Shown: positions 54,666 to 64,000 of the stretch, one piece after another
Position numbering within the stretch: position 1 is the stretch's first letter
Layout of the letters: the number at the start of each line of letters is the position of its first letter
NCBI GenBank assembly: GCA_907163375.1
Contig: CAJQUW010008712.1
Span: 124,001-188,000, forward strand
Direction: 5' to 3'
DNA: 64,000 nt
Source of the DNA: Prostheceraeus crozeri
Lineage: Eukaryota; Platyhelminthes; Polycladida; Euryleptidae
Notes under the pieces: model-generated
The model's input: the letters and a program-made list of their open reading frames with translations, nothing else
What the model was told of the DNA's origin: nothing
Databases searched by the model: none
Made by a program: the position numbers and the translations under genes

Positions 54666-55545
54666 CCCTCGTCCCACAGGCGAATTTTCTGAATATTTTT
54701 TAAACCAAGCAAACTATGGCCACCAGATTTCTGGAACATTGCTTTCTACGTATTATGCAACTTTCGTCAGAAGAATAATAAATTTGGCACAATACTTTTG
54801 GCGTGAGAGCAATTTTAAAATTTGAATGCTTGGAATATTTTGGCTAATTTCGGTATTCACCTCTAATTTACATTGTGGTATCAATTCTTGATGAAATAAG
54901 TTGAGATCACATAAAGGATTTTCCCTATTAATATAGAGATTAGTATTAGATAGAATTATTATTAATATTCACAAATGAAAATTCTTTGAATTTGAAATTA
55001 TCTGCTTATTTACATGCATGTTTGAAATTTGAACTTCAAATTTCAAATATGATTTTTTTTACTATTTTTCTATTTTTTAGTTCTGCATCTGATCAGCAAT
55101 TATTGAAATTTTTCATAATTATATTGCTTTTAGCCTCAGTGGATCGCTAAAAGTCACCGAGTTGAGTTGTTTCTAGATACTAAAAAGTGCGATTTTAGTG
55201 CTATTTGAGGAGAACTAAAAGTTTGAATTATTTGACCTTTGACTTAATCATCCTTTCATTAATCATCTAAACCAGACCCTTCGATTAGTGTATCATTTAT
55301 TACTTTTTCTTGTCATTTTCCATTTCAAATAGTGATCTAATGGAAATTTGTTAAAAATTGGCTTTTTGACCTTTGACCTTTGACCTTCACCTCAGCCCAG
55401 GTATGACCTTAAAAGAAAAACCGATGCTGTTTTTCTGAATCGCGTTTGAATGCCTATTCGATTGATGTGTGGTTTGGAAAAATCTTTGGTGCGATAGTTT
55501 GGGGGATCAGCTGAGGGGATTTCGGTCCCCCCAGTGAGGCTCGTT
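54666..55545 (-). mobile_element. piggyBac-like element X, copy 2 (inverted)
   Basis: TTAA (54662-54665) then CCCTCGTCCCACAGGCG. The body is the reverse complement of 48095-49255 without the nested MITE, ending near CCCCCCAGTGAGGCTCG. Together the copies form inverted repeats of about 0.8 kb, 5.4 kb apart, within the channel intron. Confidence 0.75.
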
Positions 55546-57600
55546 TGGATGAATTATGAACCGATGAATATTTGAATCTGTCCGCATCGTCTGGCTAAAA
55601 AATATTCAACTGTTTTGATTTGTAGCCACTTCGCGTTTGTTACGACTTGAAAGTGATATTGCATGCCTGAGATGTTGGTGGAAGTGGATAAAAGCGTCGG
55701 TTGATGACAAATAGTCAGTTGTATCAGCTGCTATACCTACTACGTTAACAGGTTGCTCAGATCAAGGCTCAGACTCAGTTGATCCTTCTAACCGAGTCCG
55801 ATATACTTGATCTAAAACAGATTGCAAATGGCCCAGTGGGAGGCTGGCAAGCTTGTATTTTACTGAGGCTATAGGATACTTTCCTCAGGAATCTTAGGTC
55901 CACTACACGTGAATCTTGCTGCACATCCTTCTTGCTAAAAGTAGGCCCTGATGCAAGAAAGCAATGCTCAAACAGGACATCTGATAAACAAGAATATATT
56001 ACTTAATGCATTAGTACACCGTCCGATCTTTTGACAGTGCTAGTCAGACTTCTTTAAATTACTTTTCTTAATTATACTCAAGCAGAAATATATTTTGGGT
56101 GATTCTCTTAAATTGTCGATGTCTAATGATAGACTGTTCAATTATAGACTATCAAATAAACTATGAATTACGTGCGACATGTCACCTTGCTGATGAAATA
56201 TAGCAGATTGTCTACTCCTTTTTGACTTTCTTATCAGTCAGATATTACTCTACCCCTATCCATGCCAAGTGTGGAGATTTGGTTCCCTATCGAACTTCTG
56301 TTCTGGCGCCTTTGAAATGAAACCACGTGACTTGCGTCCTTGCAAGTTGTATTTTCAGCTTACTTTTAGTGTTTCCAAAAAATCTTGAAAATGGCCGATT
56401 GGGAAGTCAAACATCTGACCATTATTGAGAAGCATTTTTTGCAAAGGAATATAGAATCATCATATTTCTTCTATTAATTCCATTTTTATCACACATTATT
56501 ATAGTTTTTTGATGTCACATTTTTTTTATTTTTGTTTGTTAAAACAATTTTCATGCGCGCAGTGTAGGGGATGGGGATTTGGGAATGGGTGTCGATGAGT
56601 GTATGTGGGGTTGGTGGGACATGTGTGATGTGACTTACGGTTGTTGGGTGAGGGGGGTTGACAAAGGGCGGCGTCGTCCTGTATGCTTGTTATTATATTT
56701 CAATGGAAACCACATACATTGACGCTTTGTGGCTTCCCATGATGAATATTATTGATGATTCAAAACATCTATTTCCTGACATTATATTCTGAATTGCTTG
56801 TGGAAACGATCCTCAGTCCAAAGGACAAACTTAATTTTTATAATTCTAAAATTTTGAGAAATTTTTATGAATATTTAATAATAAGAATATTCAAGTATAT
56901 ATTTTGCGATGTTGCGCATCACTTGAAAATTAAATGCGTCGATTTTAAGTAAATTAGATGATTGCAATTGAGATTTTGTAATCTACAACAAAGATTTTTA
57001 TGTCTATGAAAAAATCAAGTAAGCTTGATGATTAAAATTATTTGCAACAAATACAGCAAATTATTCATCAACGTTTTGTCATAAAATAAAAAATCATTCT
57101 CAAAGTAGATGCTTTTTACAAAAAGAAGCTATTAATATATTTCAAATTATAATGTCGAAGAATCGAATTCATAATTAATGACTCTGAGAAGCAAAAATGT
57201 ATTCCCACCGACTTTCAATTATTAAAAAATGCCGAGGTATCAGTGAATAAAAAGGAATTTGCATAGCAGCGAGATTGCATTCAATCGACACCAATGCACC
57301 CTCTAAATCCCTAAAAGAATTTATTTAGCTTCTTCACATTATAACATAGAATAACTGTCTCTTCCTCTTACCAAGTACGGACGGTTACTCTTCGAATTCA
57401 TTCCTGGGAAAGAATACTTTGAGAGATTTAATGTCAGAACTGTCGAAGGATGCAGATTTATCACGAAGATGCATTAATTACTGTGAGAGAGTGACGGTTT
57501 TGAAGAATGTTGAGACTTTGTTTTCTACATTATTATTTTTCAAAATTAAAGAATGCAGAGTGAAAATTATTCTCTTGATTCGGTCTTATATCACTACACA
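55546..57600. other. intron sequence, G-rich tract, no gene
   Basis: No coding signature. 56560-56675 is unusually G-rich on the plus strand. Confidence 0.45.
56567..56589 (+). other. G-quadruplex motif
   Basis: Four G runs with loops of 2, 4 and 3 bases: GGGG-AT-GGGG-ATTT-GGG-AAT-GGG, fitting the G3+N1-7 rule. More G runs follow to 56670. It would lie on the template strand of the minus-strand gene's RNA-like strand complement, so it could form in DNA but not in the channel's pre-mRNA. Confidence 0.7.
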
Positions 57601-57921
57601 ATTTGATGGCATCATATACTCGCTCGTTCAATCGTCGCTGCGCTGATTGACTGTTACACGTCTGCACATCATTTGATGACATCATCTCATCGGTCATTCA
57701 GTCGTCGCTGATTGGCTGTTACACGTCTGCACAGCATTTGATGACATCATCTCATCGGTCGTTCAGTCGTCGCTGATTGGCTGTTACATGTCTGCATAGT
57801 ATTGGATGACATCATCTTATCGCTCGTTCAATCGTCGCTGCGCTGATTGGCTGTTGCACGTCTGTACAGTATTTAATGACATCATGCCATCGCTCGATCA
57901 ATCGTCGCTGATTGGCTGTTG
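57601..57921. repeat. 65/70-bp minisatellite, 5 units
   Basis: Units start ATTTGATGGCATCAT or close variants at 57601, 57671, 57736, 57801 and 57871. The two 70-bp units carry an extra CGCTG within CGTCGCTGCGCTGATTGG; the 65-bp ones lack it. Confidence 0.95.
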
Positions 57922-58498
57922 CAGATTACACTGTTGATCGCCTGGAGGAGGAGATTCGGTTTTTCCGTCAAATTTTGCTCTGGCTCTCTTAAAACTAATT
58001 CGCTTGATCCACGCTTCCCTGACTTTCAGTTTCTGCATGTTTTCAAACTTTTCTCCGAAGATTGTCAGATGGGAAGGTCAATTTCATGATCTATTTTGAA
58101 AAGTACATTTCACGAAGCCTCTGCAAGCATTTTGTACAATAGGTTTCACCGAAACGCCTCATTCCTCAATGTGAGTGCAGTATTATATATATAAGCACAT
58201 GAACCATGTCATTATCATCTGTTGTACTATAAACATCTAACATTGAAACTTCAAATTCTCTTAGTAAGTGATTTTGTTGTCGCTGTCGTTCAATGAGCAA
58301 AGTTGCCAATTCCTCTGACAATACTTCTCTTAATAATTCTATGCATTAATAACTTTTTAAATTCTATATATGAATCCTCTTCTAAGTCTATGCACAAAAA
58401 TAACGTAGGCCTATGTTACAGAGATATAAAATCTAAAGTGTCTGTGAAATTATATCTTTGCTACTTCTATAGCGGCCTGAGCAGGTGAAAATTTGGCA
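57922..58498. other. intron sequence, no gene recognised
   Basis: No recognisable feature. Confidence 0.45.
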
Positions 58499-58639
58499 AT
58501 GCACGCCATAAGAAAAATTACAAGGCTTTTTTTGTAATTGTCATACGATATAGAAAAACTGCTGATGCGCACTGGCTGAAACGTGATGTCATATCTGTCG
58601 CCATAGCTTCCTTTGATCTAAGCTTTCTATGGCGTGCAT
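58499..58639. mobile_element. 141-bp MITE with ATGCACGCCATA ends
   Basis: ATGCACGCCATAAGAAA at 58499 and reversed ATGCACGCCATAGAAAG at 58639. Non-coding. It lies about 360 bp downstream of the channel exon at 58995-59135 in the gene's direction. Confidence 0.7.
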
Positions 58640-58994
58640 AGAAATTGGAGTACATTCTATCTTTTATTAACTGACAACGTACGTGTATTTAACGATCATT
58701 TTTCTATGATCCATTGAACGAAGGATAAAATACTATCAAATTGAAGCAATGTCTTTTGTCTTTTTTTCAATCTTTATTTAAGGGTTGCTTATACTCCGTA
58801 TTTCAAAGCACCTTTCAAATGCCTTTTACCTCAGAAGTTCTCAGAATGTAAAAAATGTTAGATTTTTTGCGCATTCATAAATAACATGAAAACGTAGATT
58901 TACTTTGATATTTGTTTTAAACACATTTTTCACAATACCAACGCTTCGGTACAATTTTTTCTTCACTGGATGAGAATGCACTTGCAGTACTTAC

Positions 58995-59135
58995 AATGCG
59001 TCCTGATTCTGTCTCATTGTGATCCAACTCCGGTTCTCTCCATTTCGCTTTCACCAGAACATCCGCGGAGTATTGCTCTTTAATGGTGTCGATTTCGCCA
59101 ATCTTAAGGAAAACGACGCAGATGTAGACTTGTCT
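58995..59135 (-). CDS. pLGIC ligand-binding domain exon (upstream of the two seen)
   Basis: This 141-bp open exon codes 47 residues of the extracellular domain of a pentameric ligand-gated ion channel, a plasma-membrane receptor. Visible signature: a hydrophobic strand (VYICVVFLKIGEIDTIKEQY), then SADVLVKAKWREPELD. This matches the family pattern in which a beta1 strand is followed by 'F.a...l...W.DP.L'. The splice acceptor reads CTTGCAG|AGA and the donor ATT|GTAAGT, both in phase 0 on the minus strand. The residues after the exon's last codon are intronic and soon meet a stop. The next exon of the gene is most likely 27886-28074. Upstream exons (signal peptide, start of the domain) should lie above 59135 but I could not identify them. 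The ligand is unknown. The family call is well supported; the exon ends are inferred from splice motifs. Confidence 0.75.
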
Positions 59136-59498
59136 CTGCAAGGATGAGACAGATTTTATTCAAGCTGATGACAAGTCTAATTGATGATGCCTAACGGCAA
59201 CGATGAGAGAGAAGCCAAGGACGGTGGGAGAGAGGAAATTGATAGTAAAATTATGGTCAACTCAGGAAACATTACCGCCCGGGGAGAAGATCTGGGTCAG
59301 AGAAAGAAATAAAGTAACAGGGATACGGGGAAATGCTTTCAGAAAGAGAGGTGTCATGAACTGGGAAATGAATAAAAAAGGTGGCTGCGCATAAATCTGT
59401 TTGAATATTGAATCATTATTATCAACAGTTCTTTTTATGCTGAACACAGCAATGAAAAGTGCCACATTTTGTAGTAGAACGGTTTAATGCATCACAAT
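59136..59498. other. upstream flank of the channel exon
   Basis: On the minus strand this leads into the acceptor CTTGCAG at 59136. No further exon seen. Confidence 0.5.
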
Positions 59499-60013
59499 CA
59501 CGGAATTTGACAGGTCGTCTCTTCTTCTGTTTGACCAGAAAGGAAACATTGGAGCATGTAGGTCTAATGAAATGGCTCAGTCTGCTGACATAATACCATA
59601 GCAATCGACCAATGAGCAGCCAGTTCAACATTAAACACTCCAAATAGTGTGAAGTTTCGTTGACTGTTATCAACCGAATCACACAGCAGAGACACAGTCG
59701 ATGTCAAGTTCTACAGAGAAGTTTGTGAACGTTTTTTCGAGCTATCTGTTTTAATAATGATGATCGGAAGACCCAACATGATCGAGAAAACTTTTGCGAA
59801 ATGATCTGAATTCTTCGAATCTGAAGGAATCGTTGCGATCGGAGCATTTTGAAGGAATTCACAGCAATCCGCAAGCGACGCACGACTATTTTTCCTATTT
59901 TTCAGGCATTAACAATTTCTTTCTGTCCACTTAGTAAGTTCCTGCATGTGCCATCGTTTTGAATCAGTTTGCACTTCTAGCAAAGTGATAGGCTTAAACA
60001 ATCTAATTCTGTG
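59499..60013 (-). mobile_element. hAT-like MITE, CACAGAATTAGA family, with perfect TSD
   Basis: 515 bp, CACGGAATTTGAC ... TCTAATTCTGTG, flanked by identical ATCACAAT at 59491-59498 and 60014-60021. This is the best-preserved insertion of the family and fixes its 8-bp target duplication. Confidence 0.93.
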
Positions 60014-60438
60014 ATCACAATACATCTTTTGAAGTAATATGGAGTGGTATTATGGTACGGAAAATAGAGCGATGATGTATAACGATAACGTAGAACCGTC
60101 AAAGAGGTCCCACTGTCAGCATTTCGCATACATTTAATTAATGATCTTGAGGTAGTTATGGATCGTTGAATGATCACGCGCTATATGTTGAGGACGGAGA
60201 CACACGGATATAGATCAATTTCTATGAGAACAGCATAATGCAACTGCAAACACTGTCTTGATATTGGATAGCAGGTGACCATAGCGCGTTCGATAGTATA
60301 GTTATACAACTGTTCCATCCGCTATCCATTCAAAGACGCAGCACACGGCTTCGCCACGTGCTATGTTTTGAAATGGCGACTGCATGAACATAATCCTAAT
60401 TCACAAAGAGTCTGAATCGCTTTGAAACATAAGAACAA
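60014..60438. repeat. dispersed repeat Z
   Basis: GATCAATTTCTATGAGAACA and GTCTTGATATTGGATAGCA (60205-60275) recur near 48010-48070; CATAGCGCGTTCGATAG recurs near 45695. Non-coding. Confidence 0.45.
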
Positions 60439-60825
60439 CCATAGAAAATCGTCTTTTTGAGGACTAGAATGGACAACAGCTCTGTTTGTTAATGGTACTT
60501 TCAGCTTCTCGGCTATGCGCCGATTTCTAGATCTTTAAAAGAATCAAATCACTGAAACATGCAACAGATGTAGATCCTTGACGCAATTTGATTTATTGTA
60601 GGTTATTTTATCAAGATGCTTTTATATATTAACAGAAGTGATAATAAACGTGAATATTTACAACGTGCACTTACAAGCCGCCGGCACCGTCCTATTGTCA
60701 ACCACTAGAAGCCGCCATCGTTTAGGTGCGGTTGCTATGACAACGCATGTAGACGACGTTCTATTGTTTTCAATGTACATGGCTGTTCAAGTTCTTGAAT
60801 ATTATAAAGTGTTGGATTTCTATGG
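60439..60825 (+). mobile_element. MITE, CATAGAAATCCGAC family, uninterrupted copy
   Basis: 387 bp, CCATAGAAAATCGTC ... GTTGGATTTCTATGG, with the full interior seen in the split copies at 14923-15581 and 24645-25761. No matching flanks. Confidence 0.82.
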
Positions 60826-61647
60826 CTTGAAGATTCCTTGACTGAACAGAGACTGGATTCCTTGCAGAACTGATGTTCTTGACATTTGTTTCAATAGGTG
60901 TTGAGTATAGCATGAACTCCCGAATAACAAAGGGATATGCGCGAATGTGAAGTTGAACAATGGTCACTGACAACACATGCATTTTGATGCATTTCATGAT
61001 TAATCGAGCTATGAACCATTCAGGCATTCAGTCTACGTCAGCACAAGTCAATGGTTGAATCTCTAAAGGATGCTGATCTGTTAAAAATATCGATTTCAGG
61101 AAATTTGTTTATTTTAAGGCAGTCGACTTTTCAAAGCATAATCCCCGTGGTTTAATTTCGCTTTAGTTTTATCTGCAACTCATACCGAAGCTTTGCCTGA
61201 CTAACGTAACGAATAGTGAAGAAATGAAGACAGAAGATTAGTTGCTTATCCCGGAGGACTGTATTACTCACTGCTTTAAATATTTATCAATTCCTAACGT
61301 TTGTTGGTTTCAAAAGGAATACGATGAATTGCAATCGCTCTCAAAGTATCGAATACTACCAGCTTGAAGACGAAGTGATTACGACCGGAAATCTAACGAG
61401 CTCATTTTCAAATGATGAGAAGATGGCAGAGACTTATGTAAAATGAAAGGAAATACCATCTCGGCGACGGTCAGTCTTTTTGATAAAATCACTATGTCCG
61501 GATTCGGCGTGACATGGATTTGGACAACAAAGTTCAACTGAAGTACTTCAAGAATGGATTGCAGCCTCTGATCGGTGAGGATTAAATAATATTCATTTAT
61601 TCGTCTCAGTGCATGTATTGTAGATATCCTGGCGATTTATTAGACAT
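60826..61647. other. no gene recognised
   Basis: No recognisable feature. Confidence 0.45.
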
Positions 61648-61886
61648 ATAAAGTATACCAGATTATTGCATAGTTGTAGAATCGTATTTCAGAATCCCTT
61701 CTATATCTGATAAAATTTGTTCCCAGGGAAAATCTTGGTAGAGAGTGATTCTATCGCGGATATCTATGGTCCTAATAATCTGGCATACTTTATAACGGAT
61801 AGAGGATAGCTATACGATTCTCTGACATAGCTCGTGAAATTATTTGATATATCCCAGAGAATCGCATAGCCATCCTCTATCCATTA
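61648..61886. repeat. two adjoining hairpins
   Basis: Hairpin one: AAAGTATACCAGATTATTG near 61650 with TAATAATCTGGCATACTTTA near 61772. Hairpin two: AACGGATAGAGGATAGCTAT (61794) with CATAGCCATCCTCTATCCAT near 61865. They abut almost exactly. Confidence 0.75.
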
Positions 61887-62225
61887 CGTAAAACAGATTA
61901 TTGCCCGTGCGGGAAATAATATTTACTCCAATGCACTGGAGCAGAGTCTATGATAATTTTGACTGATCATGTCTTCCTTTAGTATAGATTAGATCAAGAT
62001 TCGTCAAGCTGGTTTTCTATTCGAAAACTTTTGATAATCATACACATATCAATCACTTCACTCCTTCATCATCATACCACGTCGCCAAATAAAATTCTCT
62101 ACGCAACTCGTGCATGAGATTGCTTCATCATAGCATTCAAACTCGTTGGATTTAAATGGTCTCACCCTACGGGCTCAGGTATTTAAGATATCTAACTCGT
62201 GGAGTGCTATAAAGAAGCAATTGTA
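61870..62225 (+). repeat. dispersed repeat family Y, copy 2
   Basis: CAGATTATTGCCCGTG, TCCAATGCACTGGA, AAATAAAATTCTCTACGCAA, CTCGTTGGATTTAAATGG, ATCTAACTCGTGGAGTGCTA, the same order as the reversed 20935-21385. Confidence 0.75.
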
Positions 62226-62632
62226 TTTCATTCTCGATGGCTTTGTAGGTCATGGAAATGAGTTTGAAATGCATTATTGCCGGCATTGGAGGGTACATAA
62301 TGCACCATTATATGCCTGCCAATTTCACATAGAATTCTCACCGTAACAGATAGCCATGAACCGTCGTCCGTCACTCCAGCTTGAGAATCCATCAATGAAT
62401 GAATTAGTAAACTATTTCAAATCATTTCTATATAGAAATCTGAATTTCAAATCCATTCACACTTGCAAACATTCATGGAAATTCAAACTTTTCATGAATT
62501 AAAATCTATTGAGAAAGCAAACTTTCAGACTTCAGTAAAAGTCAGTCAAAGATTTCTTCATTCGCCCATTATCTGTGACTAACAGCGATCAAGAATTGCA
62601 ATATTCATAGACTTCTCAAGAGTTACATACAA
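62226..62632. other. no gene recognised
   Basis: No recognisable feature. Confidence 0.45.
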
Positions 62633-62742
62633 TAGCATTATATCATGGATTTTGCGGGCAGAAATATCAGACAGTCTCGGCTGCTAACGCAGCCTCACCT
62701 ATGTTTGATATTACTGCCCTAAAAATCCATGATATAATGCTA
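62633..62742. repeat. 110-bp hairpin, 41-bp arms
   Basis: TAGCATTATATCATGGATTT at 62633 and reversed at 62742; 37 of 41 arm positions pair, with a 28-base loop that itself contains GGCTGC/GCAGCC. Confidence 0.9.
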
Positions 62743-62801
62743 CATTATGCACTAGTTGCGTAAAGAACTACATGTAGCATGCATTAGACTATTTTTATGT
62801 A

Positions 62802-62872
62802 GGAGATATGCGTTGAGAATCGATGAGTCGCAGGGAAGAGGACACGAGTCGATTGTCCATGCGCATATCTCC
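62802..62872. repeat. 71-bp hairpin
   Basis: GGAGATATGCG at 62802 pairs with CGCATATCTCC ending at 62872, and GAATCGATGAGTCG with CGAGTCGATTG further in, with small bulges. Confidence 0.8.
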
Positions 62873-63535
62873 GCCGTAGAAGTAGTTACGAGTATTTGAT
62901 ATATCCAGCGATTCCCAATTACATCAATTGTAACATAGATACTACCTGGATAGGAAGGTTAAAGATATTGCTGCCATAGATACGTTAGCAGAGTTTTGAT
63001 ATTTATCGTAGATTATACACGTAGAATACACCCTTGCTTTACAAGAGATCTCCAGGGAATAGTTGGATACATCCCTCGATCATTGCCCTGTAAAACGATA
63101 TGATAAGTGATATAAGACAAGACAAGACGCAAGTGAAATCCCATTAAGGTTTCACATATCTCAAATTGCTGAAAACGTCTCAAAAGTAAGCATTCGTCTC
63201 CGCGTAGTGTCACTGTATTGTCTTGGCAGCAATTCGCATAGGAAGTTCTGTAAGTGTACACTCACAGCTCTCATGGTGCTCTTCAAAATGTTCGGTACAC
63301 GAAAGCAAAGGTACAGTACGCGACAGCAAGTTGGAAACTTGGCATAGATCTACGGACACGTACATTTTTCAACACCTTCTAAATTTTTTTGCTACTAGGA
63401 AATATCGACAAATCTATATTCATCTGAAAGAGAATTTTCGGATCTATTATTTGAATGTTGTTGAATTAATTGATTTTGAAATTGGTGGTTCCTAGAGGCC
63501 CATGAACCCGAAAGCCCAAATTTTCTTTGACTTGT
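62873..63535. other. no gene recognised
   Basis: Short open frames (63013-63261 minus, 63223-63495 plus) without recognised motifs. Confidence 0.4.
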
Positions 63536-64000
63536 TTTGACAAGCACATAAATCAATTTGAAACATTCTCCTGAAATATTCAAACCGTCACAAGATTGGC
63601 TTCAGAAAAAAAATAAATATAGTTTTGAAAGTGTTTTCTCGAAGTTTATAGGCAATATTTTGAAAGTAGTTCATAGATAGATAATTTGGCGATTTTTATT
63701 TTTCAGAATATTTCTTCGAAGAGACTTAAATACCTAACAAAAGCAGAAAACACTAGTTTTGAAAAATAAATGCCAACAGTTAGTTACACAACGTTATTTC
63801 GATATCATACAACATCATCTCTGAAAATTGGAAAAATTGCCACATTATCTATCTATGCTACTTTCAACATAATGCCTATAAAGTTCGAGAAAACACTTTC
63901 AAACTACATTTTTTCTAAAAGCCTATTTTGTGACGTTTTGAATGTTCAAGGGAAAGTTTCAAATTCAAGGAGAATGTTTCAAAATTATGTGCTTGTCAAA
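63536..64000. mobile_element. foldback element at the right edge, ~175-bp arms
   Basis: TTTGACAAGCACATAA at 63536 and reversed at 64000. The arms (63536-63709 and 63819-64000) share GAAACATTCTCCT, GAAAGTGTTTTCTCGAA, CTTTATAGGCA-like and CATAGATAGATAAT words in reverse complement. The right terminus coincides with the window end, so the flank cannot be checked. Confidence 0.85.

Larger units (their letters stand above)
28075..58994 (-). other. inferred ~30.9 kb intron of the pLGIC gene
   Basis: Both flanking exons are phase 0 on the same strand, so they can be joined directly. Joined, they place 22 residues between the W of KWREP and the W of WTP; about 24 separate the equivalent tryptophans in GLIC from memory, so no exon needs to be missing. 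The intron holds the Penelope fragments, mariner plus LINE, Tc1, several hAT MITEs, piggyBac-like elements, SINEs and foldbacks listed separately. An unrecognised small exon inside it cannot be excluded. Confidence 0.55.

Noticed and set aside
59136..64000. Upstream (N-terminal) exons of the channel
   Set aside because: No minus-strand frame with splice sites and a matching pattern was found.

Overview
This window is AT-rich, intron- and transposon-dominated nuclear DNA of an animal. GT-AG introns, a pentameric ligand-gated ion channel (pLGIC), tRNA-derived SINEs, L2-like and RTE LINEs, a Penelope-like element, and mariner, Tc1, hAT and piggyBac-type transposons all fit a metazoan, most likely an invertebrate. 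The sequence does not let me name the phylum. There are no bacterial operons, CRISPR arrays or ribosomal RNA genes.

Only one host gene can be supported. It is a pLGIC on the minus strand, seen as two phase-0 exons: 58995-59135 (beta1-beta2 region of the ligand-binding domain) and 27886-28074 (the loop around W-x-P through FPFDVQ). Spacing against known pLGICs suggests they are consecutive exons, so about 30.9 kb of the window (28075-58994) would be a single intron. The first cysteine of the Cys-loop is replaced by Glu, so the channel looks Cys-less. Its 5' exons lie beyond 59135 and its transmembrane exons below 27886; I could not find them here.

The rest is layered mobile DNA. Region 1-0.8 kb: RTE reverse-transcriptase (RT) remnant turned into an 89-bp minisatellite. 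Region 1.7-7.8 kb: a dispersed repeat interrupted by hAT-like MITEs and a SINE. Region 9-13.8 kb: a 168-bp tandem duplication, L2-like and RTE LINE 3' ends, and a decayed DDE transposon with 50-bp terminal inverted repeats (TIRs). Region 14-21 kb: nested MITEs, two hAT-like elements, SINEs, and two 96% identical copies of a 109-bp block. Region 22-27.7 kb: foldback elements. Region 28-39 kb: inverted Penelope fragments, a mariner interrupted by an RT-bearing LINE, and a Tc1 element. Region 40-56 kb: hAT MITEs, a hAT derivative coding only a BED finger, piggyBac-like elements in inverted orientation, and a 134-bp-arm palindrome. Region 57-64 kb: a 65/70-bp minisatellite, the upstream channel exon and a cluster of hairpins.

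Nothing here forms a new multi-gene system. The most notable signals are the Cys-less channel, a minisatellite born from an RT active-site segment, the twice-inserted 109-bp block, and many inverted repeats, several of which lie inside or beside the channel intron and could form double-stranded RNA in its pre-mRNA.
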